Source: Chloroflexota bacterium (GTDB lineage Bacteria; Chloroflexota; Anaerolineae; Anaerolineales; UBA11579). Taken from it: 64,000 bases of DNA. The notes beneath the pieces were generated by a model, which did no database searches, had not been told where the DNA came from, and saw only the letters and a program-made list of their open reading frames with translations. Shown here piece after piece: positions 16,619-25,565 of this stretch. The stretch covers positions 124,001 to 188,000 of the forward strand of contig JABFGG010000001.1 in assembly GCA_013112575.1 (NCBI GenBank), read 5' to 3'. The first letter of the stretch is position 1. Every line of letters starts with the position of its first letter. The position numbers and the translations under genes were made by a program.

Positions 16619-17410
16619 ATGCAATTAAAAGTATTGCGCTCATTATGGGGCACGGATGAAAGTATCCCGGTCGAAAAAAGGCTGGAACAGGTAGCCGCGG
16701 CTGGGTTTGACGGGGTGGACGGCTTCCCGGCAGAGGGTTATGCCCCGGCCGAGTATCGTAAGCTGGTGGAGTCATTTGGGTTGGAACTGCTGGTGGGGGG
16801 TATTGCTGAGAGAACGGAAGAACTTGAGACCATTCTCGGTGGCCTGGCGGAATACGAACCGCTTAGGATCGGGCTGATGGGCGGACTGGATGCCATGAGT
16901 CGGGAAGAGGGAGAGGCCTTTTTTGAGGAGGCGCTGCGCATCGAGGAGAGCATTGGTATTCCGGTAGCCCACGAAACGCACCGCGGGCGCATCTTGTTCA
17001 GCCCCTGGGACGCGGCTTATTACCTCAAACGCTTCCCTGAACTAAAAGTGCTGGCTGACTTCAGCCACTGGGTCAACGTGTGTGAACGGCTCCCTGATGA
17101 CCAGGAAACGCATCTGGCGCTGGCGCGACGGCACACTGTACACGTGCATGGGCGGGTGGGTTATGCTGAAGGCCCGCAGGTACCAGACCCTGCCGCGCCG
17201 GAATATGCCGATGAACTAGCCTGGCATGAAGGCCAGTGGAAGGCCATATGGGAAATGAGGGAAGCCGCCGGGGATGAGATGTTTACCTTCACACCTGAAT
17301 ATGGCCCGCCGCCCTATCTGCATACACTTCCGCACAGCAACGAGCCTGTGGCCGACCTGTGGGAGATTTGCGTGTGGACCATGCAACGGGCGCGGGAAGT
17401 TTTAGGGTAA
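16619..17410 (+). CDS. sugar phosphate isomerase/epimerase-like TIM barrel (AP endonuclease family 2)
   Basis: 263 residues, with CTGGAGGAG ending seven bases upstream of the ATG. RLEQVAAAGFDGVDGF, IPVAHETHRGR, KVLADFSHWVNVCERL, VHVHGRVGY and FTPEYGPPPY match the xylose-isomerase-like fold, with conserved His, Glu and Asp as metal ligands. Substrate unknown. The TAA ends at 17410 and the opposing gene's stop begins at 17411, so the two convergent genes abut without a base between them. Confidence 0.78.
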   Translation: MQLKVLRSLWGTDESIPVEKRLEQVAAAGFDGVDGFPAEGYAPAEYRKLVESFGLELLVGGIAERTEELETILGGLAEYEPLRIGLMGGLDAMSREEGEAFFEEALRIEESIGIPVAHETHRGRILFSPWDAAYYLKRFPELKVLADFSHWVNVCERLPDDQETHLALARRHTVHVHGRVGYAEGPQVPDPAAPEYADELAWHEGQWKAIWEMREAAGDEMFTFTPEYGPPPYLHTLPHSNEPVADLWEICVWTMQRAREVLG

Positions 17411-18376
17411 TTACGGTTTGTCGTCGCTGACACCCTGCCGGGGAAGCTCAAAATCCTGAACCTGGTTGTAGTTACTAAAAAGGCACTCTGCCCCATTGGC
17501 ATCGAGGACCTCATAGCGGATCAAGTTCGCAGGGTTAGCACCCTGCTCGATCAAGGCGCGGTCAACTTGCGCCCAAACTGAGATCATGAAATCGCGATCA
17601 TCAACGACCACCCGCGTGATCTCCTGCTCATTAATGGCAACATGTATGGTGAAGTGGATGGTCGCTACATCCGGGTAGTGTTCTGCAACATACTGCTCAA
17701 CAAGTTCTTCGCCAGCTTCCTGCGCATACAGGAATCCGAGGTCGGCAAACCCTCTCGCTCGCTGCAATTTGAACCATTCTGGATGTTCAAGGCGATACAC
17801 TGCAAGGCCATCGCTTTGAGATTCGAATTCTGCCTGATCAGAATAAGTGACCAATGTCTGATAGATATCACCAGATATAGGTTCGATTTGCGCGAGGCCA
17901 GTTTCCTCTAACGCGCCAACAACATAATCTTCAACGAGCCGAGAAAAATACGCATCGTCCTCCTGATAGACATAGGAGGCGTATTCTATGAAGTCAGCTT
18001 GCGGGTCGTACCTGTATTGATGATCGGCCTGCACTTTCAGCGTTGGCAGGCGCATGAACGCATAATCCGTATTAAATTCCCCATAGACCAGCCTGGTTGT
18101 GCCATCGGAATCAATGATCTGGTAAGCTCTGACATCATGCATGGCGAGTTGAAAGCTGGCCGTGTCTTGCAGATTTTTAACAGCCCTAATTAGGAGCTCC
18201 CCTGCACGGGTCGAACCTAGAAGTGTATCTAGTTGTGTTGCCTCTAAATCAGCTGGTGAAACGGTATGTTCAGTGTGCGCAATGTCTAACAGAGGTGTTG
18301 TATCTATTTGAGCAGTTGTACTGCACCTAAACAAAAACATACAGGCGGAAATGAATACAAGCCTAACTATGTTCAT
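17411..18376 (-). CDS. secreted protein of unknown function
   Basis: 321 residues. A hydrophobic N-terminus (IVRLVFISACMFLF) precedes RCSTTA, which looks like a signal peptide; the lipobox-like LFRC has Arg at -1 and is a poor lipoprotein site. The rest is soluble and acidic, with many Asp, Glu and Tyr (EYASYVYQEDDAYFSRLVEDY). I recognise no family. It starts 17 bases after the repaired end of the frameshifted membrane gene upstream, so the two likely share a transcript. It is AT-richer than nearby genes. Confidence 0.6.
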   Translation of the reverse strand: MNIVRLVFISACMFLFRCSTTAQIDTTPLLDIAHTEHTVSPADLEATQLDTLLGSTRAGELLIRAVKNLQDTASFQLAMHDVRAYQIIDSDGTTRLVYGEFNTDYAFMRLPTLKVQADHQYRYDPQADFIEYASYVYQEDDAYFSRLVEDYVVGALEETGLAQIEPISGDIYQTLVTYSDQAEFESQSDGLAVYRLEHPEWFKLQRARGFADLGFLYAQEAGEELVEQYVAEHYPDVATIHFTIHVAINEQEITRVVVDDRDFMISVWAQVDRALIEQGANPANLIRYEVLDANGAECLFSNYNQVQDFELPRQGVSDDKP

Positions 18377-18393
18377 ATCTAATAACTAAGGAA

Positions 18394-18865
18394 TTACTCC
18401 GGGGCGCTTTTGTTATTTCTAGGTCCCACATACAAATAGATCAGGCTACCCATCAGTATCCAGAAACAGGCAGCCACCACCCAGCCAAGGGTGCGGTTGA
18501 TTAATGGCGATGGCAATGATGCTGAAGAGGGCTACATATTCCAACAGGATATAAGGTGCGTGGGTGAGCCAGCGGGCACGGAAATCAAATTTGAGGACGT
18601 AGTCCAGGACAAACTCGACCAGCATGTAAAAGAAGATGACCCAAAAGAGGGCCAGAAGCCAGTCTGCTTTGCCAAGCAGCGCGTAGTTAATGAAAACTGC
18701 CAACAGCGGGAAAGACAATAACAGCCACAGCCTGCCCAAAGTATTGACCCAGCCCTCCCGCCCATGTTTTTGGGCAATGAAGATGCCGGCAATCAACAAA
18801 TTAAACAGGATGGCGCTAATAATAAAGAGCCAATCGTAAAAAGTGAGGGCAGCCATGGGTTCCAT
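18394..18865 (-). pseudogene. four-helix membrane protein interrupted by a one-base frameshift
   Basis: From ATG 18865 the frame encodes three membrane helices (WLFIISAILFNLLIAGIF; LWLLLSFPLLAVFINYALL; WLLALFWVIFFYMLVEFVL, plus YILLEYVALFSIIAIAIN). It then runs into 17 unlike residues and a stop at 18446. One base further (skipping the base at 18499) the reading continues as NRTLGWVVAACFWILMGS and LIYLYVGPRNNKSAPE to a stop at 18394-18396. This restores a final hydrophobic helix and a polar tail, giving about 156 residues. No slippery heptamer is present, so it is a mutation or a sequence error rather than programmed frameshifting. Family not recognised. Confidence 0.7.
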
Positions 18866-19017
18866 TTTGCATCCAACAATTTGTGCTTTTTGTCACTATA
18901 CATCGTTTGCCGGGAAAAGACAAATTGTTGAAAACCTTATGAATTCTGTGTGCTGCAACTCATGACATCTTTCTCCGTATTACAGGGTGAAGCTGTTCAC
19001 AAATACAGGAGCGAGAC

Positions 19018-19887
19018 ATGTTAGCAAAGAGATTGATCTTAATTGCCGCAGTATTGTCATTGGCCTCGGTGGCCTGCGGAGTAACAATCAACGTCCCCGA
19101 AGTCGACTTAGTCACCGGCCCCACAATCACCAAAGATATCATTATCGAGTCGTTGGAAACAGACGAAACCACAAAAGTCGAATTGAACTTTGCTATGGGA
19201 GAACTGATACTCAACCCAGGCGCAAGTGCCCTTGTTGAAGGTGTTGCAACCTACAATATCCAGAAACTTGAACCAGAGGTGAAGACATCGGACAAGGGTG
19301 TATCGATCAACACAAAAGCCGACAACATCCCGATTGAATTTACCACTATCCCGAACGTAGAAAATGCAAAAAACCGCTGGGATCTGCAATTGGGTGAAGA
19401 CACCATGGACCTGGTTATCCATTCCGACGTTTATGAAGGTGACCTTGAACTAGGCGGATTGGCCCTCGAAAGCCTGGCGATCTCGGGTGGCGCGGCTGAC
19501 CTAAAAGTTAATTTCTCTGAAGTTAACCCCGTAGAGATGTCGGCATTCACCATTGAGAGCGGCGCATCGGATATCGAGTTGAGCGGGCTGGCAAATGCGA
19601 ATTTCGCTTACATGAGCTTTGATACGGGCCTGGGTGATTTCAAACTCGATTTCTCAGGAGAACTACAACAGGACGCGGTTGTGAACATCACAGCCGAATT
19701 AAGCGACCTTGTCATCATCGTCCCAGAGGGCACAAATGTGCAGCTCAATCTCGATGCTGAGTTAGCCGATATAGACACGTCCGGCGAATGGGATCAATCG
19801 GGTAACAGGTACACCATGGACGGCGACGGGCCGACCCTGATCATCAACGTGGATATTGGCATCGGGGACCTCAGCTTAAGGAACTAG
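19018..19887 (+). CDS. toast-rack domain lipoprotein (DUF2154-like)
   Basis: 289 residues. AGGAG precedes the ATG. The signal peptide ends at LASVAC with Cys20 as lipidation site. The body is a repetitive beta-strand protein: GPTITKDIIIES, VELNFAMGELILNPGA, then blocks such as DLVIHSDVYEGDLELGGLAL, ESGASDIELSGL, FDTGLGDFKLDF and IDIGIGDLSL, alternating 'gxGdxxl' turns. This is the toast_rack_N/LiaF-like cell-surface beta-helix or rack fold known from Anaerolineae and Firmicutes; function unknown, possibly envelope-stress related. A strong terminator follows at 19963. Confidence 0.8.
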   Translation: MLAKRLILIAAVLSLASVACGVTINVPEVDLVTGPTITKDIIIESLETDETTKVELNFAMGELILNPGASALVEGVATYNIQKLEPEVKTSDKGVSINTKADNIPIEFTTIPNVENAKNRWDLQLGEDTMDLVIHSDVYEGDLELGGLALESLAISGGAADLKVNFSEVNPVEMSAFTIESGASDIELSGLANANFAYMSFDTGLGDFKLDFSGELQQDAVVNITAELSDLVIIVPEGTNVQLNLDAELADIDTSGEWDQSGNRYTMDGDGPTLIINVDIGIGDLSLRN

Positions 19888-19962
19888 ATAAAAAAATCCA
19901 GGGTGCGGCAAATGTGACGAAGATGTCAAAGCCCAACTCCCCTGAAGCAGCGATCTTCTTAG

Positions 19963-20015
19963 AAAAGGCACTCTTGTAATTCGGGTTTCTATCCGGTAAG
20001 AGTGCCTTTTCTTTT
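19963..20015 (+). terminator. intrinsic terminator after toast-rack lipoprotein
   Basis: A perfect 13-base stem, AAAAGGCACTCTT (19963-19975) and AAGAGTGCCTTTT (19998-20010), with a 22-base loop is followed by CTTTTT. It separates the lipoprotein from the protease gene at 20213. Confidence 0.88.
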
Positions 20016-20016
20016 T

Positions 20017-20212
20017 CCCCCTACTCACTAAATAATTGAAGAGCAGACAAGGGTGAAACCAAATCGGCAATTTCTCGTCTAATCTTCGGAGGGTGCATCT
20101 CCGGAGACCTGAGAACCGGCCGGATGCGCAATTGTGGAGGAAAGCAAGTGACCTGAAAATGGGCAATTTTCTGCCGGATCTTCCAGGTCATTGATAATGA
20201 AAGGATATTGCC
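20017..20212 (+). promoter_or_regulatory. leader region of the CPBP protease gene
   Basis: 196 bases without a gene. TGACCTG (20149-20155) and CAGGTCA (20184-20190) form a 7-base inverted repeat ending about 20 bases before the GTG start, with AAAGGA as ribosome site between. The region could hold an operator or a hairpin that affects translation; no clear sigma70 promoter is visible. Confidence 0.35.
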
Positions 20213-21223
20213 GTGAAACAAATCAAAAGCATCTTTTGGGACTCCCAATACGCGCGCCTGCGGATGGTCCCCCGCGTTGTTGTTCAATTGCTGATCGTCG
20301 TGATCGTATTCTTCCCTATACGAGAATTAAACCGGCTGGTACGCGGCCCACTGATCGCATGGCTTCACAATCTACCCCTCCCGGAAGCGCTTGCCTGGAT
20401 CGGAGACGAAACATTCAGAGAAATCAGCCTGGTCTTCAGTAGCCTGGCGATGTTTTCGGAACTGGTGGTGTTCGTGATCTCTTTAGTCATTGGCGCACGT
20501 TTTTTGGATCGCCGCAAGTTTTTCGATTTCACCGGCAAGTTTGGAAGAGCTTGGTGGGCGGACCTAGTTGCAGGCATACTCATCGGCGGTGGGGTTCAAC
20601 TAGGGGTTGTGCTGGTTGCCTGGATAGCGGGATGGGTCAAGGTCGGAGGATTGCTCCAAGCGGGTATGGACGGGACATCATTCTGGGTCGGGTTTATCGC
20701 TATGTTGATCTTTTTCATTTGTGGGGCGATCAATGAAGAAATCCAATTCCGTGGCTACCCGATCCGCACCATGTCAGAAGGACTGGCAGGCTGGGGCCCG
20801 TTATTGGCAATCGGGATACCGGTTTTGCTAATCTCGATCGCGTTTGGTTTTGCACATGCGGGCAATCCACATATAACGCCGATCATACAGATCAGCATTA
20901 TGCTCGGTGGGGTGTGGATGGCGGTGGCATACATCTTGACCGGTAGCCTGGCGCTATCCATCGGGATGCACTTTGCGTGGAACTTTGTGCAGTTCTTCTT
21001 CGGTTTCCCGGTATCCGGCCTTGATTTTGGCGTGGCAGCGGTTTCGATGGAACAAAGGGTTTTTAATGTATGGATCGGGAATGAGTTTGGGCCCGAGTCA
21101 GGACTATTAAGCCTGTTTGCCATGCTGGCCGGATTTATAATACTGCTAGTGTATATTAAAAAGCGCTATGGAAGTTTGCGCGTTCACACAGAAATTTTGC
21201 GACCAACATTGATAGAGTCATAA
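20213..21223 (+). CDS. CPBP-family intramembrane metalloprotease (CAAX-like)
   Basis: 336 residues from GTG 20213. About eight membrane segments surround the three ABI/CPBP motifs: EEIQFR (Glu175-Glu176 to Arg180), FGFAHAG (His215) and HFAWN (His253, Asn257). All predicted catalytic residues are present. Bacterial members process prenylated or membrane substrates or confer self-immunity; the substrate here is unknown. The next gene, another HExxH peptidase, starts five bases after its stop. Confidence 0.88.
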   Translation: MKQIKSIFWDSQYARLRMVPRVVVQLLIVVIVFFPIRELNRLVRGPLIAWLHNLPLPEALAWIGDETFREISLVFSSLAMFSELVVFVISLVIGARFLDRRKFFDFTGKFGRAWWADLVAGILIGGGVQLGVVLVAWIAGWVKVGGLLQAGMDGTSFWVGFIAMLIFFICGAINEEIQFRGYPIRTMSEGLAGWGPLLAIGIPVLLISIAFGFAHAGNPHITPIIQISIMLGGVWMAVAYILTGSLALSIGMHFAWNFVQFFFGFPVSGLDFGVAAVSMEQRVFNVWIGNEFGPESGLLSLFAMLAGFIILLVYIKKRYGSLRVHTEILRPTLIES

Positions 21224-21227
21224 GCTG

Positions 21228-22052
21228 TTGGCGAACTTCGTCAAAAACATAAGAGGGCATTGGAAGAAAGCTATGCAAACCAGAAAGATAGACACATTGA
21301 CCCTGCACTACGATGCTTCACAACAGCAGGCCGCCGACCTGGCAACAAGCAGTCTCGAGCAAAGCATAAACATGATCGCAGAGCAGTGGCAATTGAAGGT
21401 GCCAGATGATTGTCATTGCTATATCATGACGCAATGGCCCAGGTTCCTCTTTCAATCAGCACCGCTCTCAAGAAAGCTGCTATTCCCTGTATTACTGCCC
21501 CTTTATGCCCTGAGCATCCCCAAACAATGGCCGCAAATAGGTGGATGGCACGTGCAATATGGCAGCCGACATGTGGTGGGCGTGAAACCACCTGCCATGC
21601 TTGATCTTGAGCAGCAGTCAATAGGAAGGGAGATCTTTGTTCCAGAAGAGAGATCAGAAGAAAAGTTCAAACAAGTGATATGTCACGAACTGACCCACGC
21701 ATGCAGCGCCCAGCTCCAGTTACCTGCATGGTTATATGAAGGCCTGGCGATGCTTAGCGTCGAAAAACAGTTCAACAAACAAACCGTGAAGCGCGCCTCA
21801 ATCGGCCTGCTCTCTAATCCGAATGATGAAAATGATGCAACCAGAGTCATGTTACAAACCTATGTGCGGGGCTATTGGCTAGCTCGATACCTGGATGAAG
21901 AGCATCCGGATTTGCTACGATCATTTCTCAAAAATCCCATGCAACAGGATGAATTGGAAAACGAAATAGCAGGTGTGTTGAATATCGATCACACAAAACC
22001 ATTTTGGGAAGAGGCGGACAAGTTGTTGGCAGCACACTATCAAACGAACTGA
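21228..22052 (+). CDS. HELTH-motif metallopeptidase (peptidase MA-like)
   Basis: 274 residues if the TTG at 21228 is used; ATG 21273 is an alternative. The zinc motif ICHELTHACS places His153, Glu154 and His157, and LPAWLYEGLA provides the third ligand Glu171, the HExxH-x13-E layout of the peptidase MA/gluzincin group. A hydrophobic stretch near 78-95 (KLLFPVLLPLYALSI) might associate with the membrane. Direct succession after the CPBP protease suggests one operon of two proteases. Confidence 0.72.
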   Translation: MANFVKNIRGHWKKAMQTRKIDTLTLHYDASQQQAADLATSSLEQSINMIAEQWQLKVPDDCHCYIMTQWPRFLFQSAPLSRKLLFPVLLPLYALSIPKQWPQIGGWHVQYGSRHVVGVKPPAMLDLEQQSIGREIFVPEERSEEKFKQVICHELTHACSAQLQLPAWLYEGLAMLSVEKQFNKQTVKRASIGLLSNPNDENDATRVMLQTYVRGYWLARYLDEEHPDLLRSFLKNPMQQDELENEIAGVLNIDHTKPFWEEADKLLAAHYQTN

Positions 22053-22233
22053 ACGAATAATAAGTGACGAAAAGAGGTCAGTGAAACTAATCAAATTCCC
22101 AGCACCCTCTTCTCTGCTACACCTTACAAAACTGCAAGTTTACCCCTAAGTACAGTCCAAGAATTAGAATCAACAAGTACTTACTTTGCATACGGTAAAC
22201 AATAGCTAGCGACCATCACAGGCGCTCATTGAC

Positions 22234-24615
22234 ATGGCAGTATCTTTTTACGACATCATCCGCAACGCCTTCCCTTTCAATCCCACCGCGGACCAGGATA
22301 ATGCCATGCAGGCCCTGGCCATCTTCCTAGAGGATAATGGCAGTGAGCGTGTTTTCATTCTTAAAGGATATGTGGGGACAGGGAAAACCAGCCTGCTGGC
22401 AGCCCTGGCCAAGGCCTTATTGGAAGCACAGCGTCGTTTTTTCCTGGTCGCCCCCACACGCCAGGCAGCGCGTTTGGTCAGCAAACAAACTTCCTTACCG
22501 ATAACTACCTTATACGCTCATCTGTACCGAAGTGAAAAATCTTCTACGGGGGAGATCTCGTTTGTGTTGCGAGAGGATGCCCCTCCCAAGAACAGCTTGA
22601 TCATCGTGGACCAGGCCGCCCTGGTTCCCAACCGGCCCGAAAAGAATAAAGATGGCCAGTTAAACCCCAACAATGTGCTGGCCGACCTGATCACCTACCT
22701 GAAACGCGAACCCAGTTCCAGGGTCATCTTCGTGGGCGATGCGGCTCAGTTATCTCCTCTCCAAGAGGATATATCCGCGGCCCTTTATGGCCCGGCCCTG
22801 ACCCAAGAATATGGCCTGGCCCACACCAACATTGAGTTACGCCGCGTCACCCAGAAGAGCAGCAGCAGCGGCCCGATCATCAGCGCCACCTATTTGCGGG
22901 ACATGATCGACAAGTCAACGTTCAAAGAGCAGCGCCTGGCTGTACTTAAAACGGGTGACATACATCTGATCAATTCAGATGAACTGATGGATAGTCTGGG
23001 CGAAGCTTACGCGCGCTATGGCGAAGAAGACGTTTGCCTGCTGTGCAACACTGACCGCCGAGCCGTACGCCACAACCAGCGCATCCGCTCTTCGGTTTTT
23101 AAGCAGACCAGCATCCTTAGGGAGGGAGAGCGTGTAGTGGTGGCACGTGATTATCACCAGCATCCCGAGTTGCAACGCCTGGGCATCCCCTTTTTAGGGC
23201 GCGGCGAGCTCTTGCGGGTAGTGTCGTTGGGTAAGATCGAAACGCGTGGTGAATACACTTTCCAAACCATCGAGATCGAGTTTGAGCAAAGCAATGGAGA
23301 AACCGCACGGCTGAGTGCCCTGGCCAACACGGGCACATTGCTGTCCCAGAGCGCCGGTTTTCCCAAAAAAGATGAGCAGAAGCTACGTGCCTCACGTAAG
23401 AAAAGCTACGAACACCTTTCCAAAGAAGAAGCGGCAGCGGCCCTGGCCTCCGACCCTTATGTAAACGCCTTACAGCTCAAGTATGGTTACGCCATCACAG
23501 CGGACAAGGCGCGTGGCGGCCAGTGGGGCCACGTATTCGTGGATAGTGAAAATGTTTTCGCATCGGGCAACCAACAAGAAAGCCATCGCTGGTTCTATAC
23601 AGCCATCACGCGCAGCTTCGACCAGTTGACGATGATCGACTTCCCCGATGATTGGGTACGCTATGATGTGCCGCGCGAGATAGAAGCGCTGATCGCGGAT
23701 GGTGATGATGCCGACGTAAAAGCCACAGTGGTTAACCCTGCCAGGGTGCGGGAGATCGTCGAGCCGCTAATAGAGGATGAGGAGATAGATGCCTTGGCCG
23801 CACCTGAGGAGAGTCCTCTGGTTGCCGAGGAAACACCGACCCTTGAACTTGACGATCTGGTTACGGAAGAACCAGCCCCCTGGCAAGAAAACCTAGAGGA
23901 AGCCGTTCGTACCCCTCTGGAAGACCTGGCCCCGTCATTTGAGGAAGAACCTGTCAGCGGTGCATCTGAAGAACTCTTCCAGTCCTTTAAGGAAGAGCCA
24001 GCCACATTTGAAGATCCCGATCTGGCAGTCAGTACCGTGCTGGACGACCTGGCCCCCTCCTTTGACGAGGAAGAGCCTGTCGAACGCCGTGACTATATGG
24101 CAGATGTATCCAGAGTGCTGCGCGGGGCATGGCGAATCTTGTTGCGGCTGCTGGCGCTGCTGAGTCGTATCCCGCGCCGCGCGATGGTAATCGCAGTGAT
24201 GTTGATCGCGCTCGTGATGGTCTTTCCTTTGGTTGCAAACTTTGCAACCACGACCGTGGGCAATATCACGGCACAACTCACCCAGAACGCGGCCGCCTTG
24301 CTGGCCAGCGAGACGCCCACACCAGAACCAACCGCCACAACCATGCCCACCCCCACCACTACGCCAATGCCATTGGTGCTCGGCTGCGTTGAAGTGCGCG
24401 AGTTACGCGTGCGCTCCGGGCCAGCGACCAGCTTTCAGCAGGTGGGTGGTTTGCGCTTCGAGGAATGTTACGAGTTTGATGCGATCAATGTCGAAAGGGA
24501 TTGGGTACGCTTGCGCGAATTTGAAGGGGTTTCCGATTACGGTTGGGTAGCGATCGAATTCCTTGAGGTGATCGGGGATATTGACCGGTTGCCGGTCATG
24601 GAAGAAGATAGCTGA
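22234..24615 (+). CDS. RecD/UvrD-like helicase fused to a transmembrane segment and SH3-like domain
   Basis: 793 residues. N-terminal SF1 helicase: Walker A GYVGTGKTS (45-53), Walker B IIVDQAAL with Gln127 where Glu is expected, motif III VGDAAQLSP, and the UvrD_C_2 part with YGYAITADKARGGQWG, VFVDSEN and YTAITRSFDQL. Then a low-complexity acidic linker (about 490-620) with repeated DDLAPSF-type units, a membrane helix at about 650-672 (MVIAVMLIALVMVFPLVANF), a Pro/Thr linker, and a C-terminal SH3b-like domain (717-785; CVEVRELRVRSGP, GWVAIEFLEV). Topology predicts the helicase inside and the SH3 domain outside. The frame is continuous, so this is one polypeptide. Which DNA or RNA task a membrane-bound, possibly hydrolysis-poor helicase has is unknown. 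Confidence 0.82.
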   Translation: MAVSFYDIIRNAFPFNPTADQDNAMQALAIFLEDNGSERVFILKGYVGTGKTSLLAALAKALLEAQRRFFLVAPTRQAARLVSKQTSLPITTLYAHLYRSEKSSTGEISFVLREDAPPKNSLIIVDQAALVPNRPEKNKDGQLNPNNVLADLITYLKREPSSRVIFVGDAAQLSPLQEDISAALYGPALTQEYGLAHTNIELRRVTQKSSSSGPIISATYLRDMIDKSTFKEQRLAVLKTGDIHLINSDELMDSLGEAYARYGEEDVCLLCNTDRRAVRHNQRIRSSVFKQTSILREGERVVVARDYHQHPELQRLGIPFLGRGELLRVVSLGKIETRGEYTFQTIEIEFEQSNGETARLSALANTGTLLSQSAGFPKKDEQKLRASRKKSYEHLSKEEAAAALASDPYVNALQLKYGYAITADKARGGQWGHVFVDSENVFASGNQQESHRWFYTAITRSFDQLTMIDFPDDWVRYDVPREIEALIADGDDADVKATVVNPARVREIVEPLIEDEEIDALAAPEESPLVAEETPTLELDDLVTEEPAPWQENLEEAVRTPLEDLAPSFEEEPVSGASEELFQSFKEEPATFEDPDLAVSTVLDDLAPSFDEEEPVERRDYMADVSRVLRGAWRILLRLLALLSRIPRRAMVIAVMLIALVMVFPLVANFATTTVGNITAQLTQNAAALLASETPTPEPTATTMPTPTTTPMPLVLGCVEVRELRVRSGPATSFQQVGGLRFEECYEFDAINVERDWVRLREFEGVSDYGWVAIEFLEVIGDIDRLPVMEEDS

Positions 24616-24688
24616 TCGATTTCATTCGGTCTAGGGGGGACATCAGGAGTAGAATTAGCCCCCGACGTAACATTCTAGGCAATAATTC

Positions 24689-25426
24689 ATGATGCTCATT
24701 CCAATCCTGATAATCGGTTTGATCACCGGCACGATGATCGGTACGGTGGGAGTAGGTGGTGTGTTATTGGCCCCCTTCCTCTTCTACGTGTTGGGCTTTG
24801 ACCTGCACGCGGCCACAGCCTTGAGCAGTTGGAGTTTCCTGTTCACCGGCATTGTGGGGACATACAGCTATTGGCACAGGGGCAGCATTTCCTGGGATCT
24901 GGTCGTGTGGTTGAGCCTGGGTATTATCCCGGGGGCATTACTGGGAGCAGCCACTAACGCAGCACTCTCCAGCGACTGGCTGATCGTGGTGTTGGCCTTA
25001 CTCATTCTGGCATCCGGAATCAACACTTTGGTTTCGCAGCCAGGAGTTGAACGTAAGGCTGCCTCCTTTGGCCGCGGTATGCTGCTGATATTGGGCTTGC
25101 TGACAGGTTTTGGCTCGGCCCTGACAGGTACAGGCGGCCCGGTGTTGCTGGTGCCGGTGTTGATGTTCTTGAAGATGCCTGCGCTATTGGCCATTGCTGC
25201 CGGGCAGGTAGCTCAACTGCCGGTGGCGGCCTTTGCTTCACTTGGTAATTTTGTCTTTGGGGAAATCGGCTTCGTGCTAGGCACGATCCTGGGTTTGATC
25301 CAATCGCTGGGCGTAGTGGTTGGAGCGCGTGTTGCACATGCCGTCAACCCAGGCCAACTGCGCCGCTTCGTGGCCTTTGCCTTGATCGGGGTAGCTTTCC
25401 TGATGATCGGGCGGCTGGTTTTTTGA
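24689..25426 (+). CDS. sulfite exporter TauE/SafE family permease
   Basis: 245 residues with eight hydrophobic segments. The two repeated motifs GTVGVGGVLLAPFL and GSALTGTGGPVLLVPVL are the duplicated TauE/SafE signature, and HAATALSSWSFL follows the first. Members export sulfonates, sulfite or other small anions; the substrate is not determined by sequence. No clear ribosome site precedes the ATG. Confidence 0.87.
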   Translation: MMLIPILIIGLITGTMIGTVGVGGVLLAPFLFYVLGFDLHAATALSSWSFLFTGIVGTYSYWHRGSISWDLVVWLSLGIIPGALLGAATNAALSSDWLIVVLALLILASGINTLVSQPGVERKAASFGRGMLLILGLLTGFGSALTGTGGPVLLVPVLMFLKMPALLAIAAGQVAQLPVAAFASLGNFVFGEIGFVLGTILGLIQSLGVVVGARVAHAVNPGQLRRFVAFALIGVAFLMIGRLVF

Positions 25427-25565
25427 AAACCGCATACTGCTAAACAAAGCTAAAGACGTATAATATATAGAATGGTGGAGACGGGATATAAGCTCATTCA
25501 CCTGATTGAGCACATAAGTTTTTATTTTACAATACCAAATAGTTATGAAAAGAAGGGATGAAAAT

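Noticed and set aside
18446..18499. Programmed frameshifting in the membrane gene
   Set aside because: No slippery heptamer or downstream structure is seen near 18499; a mutation or sequence error is simpler.
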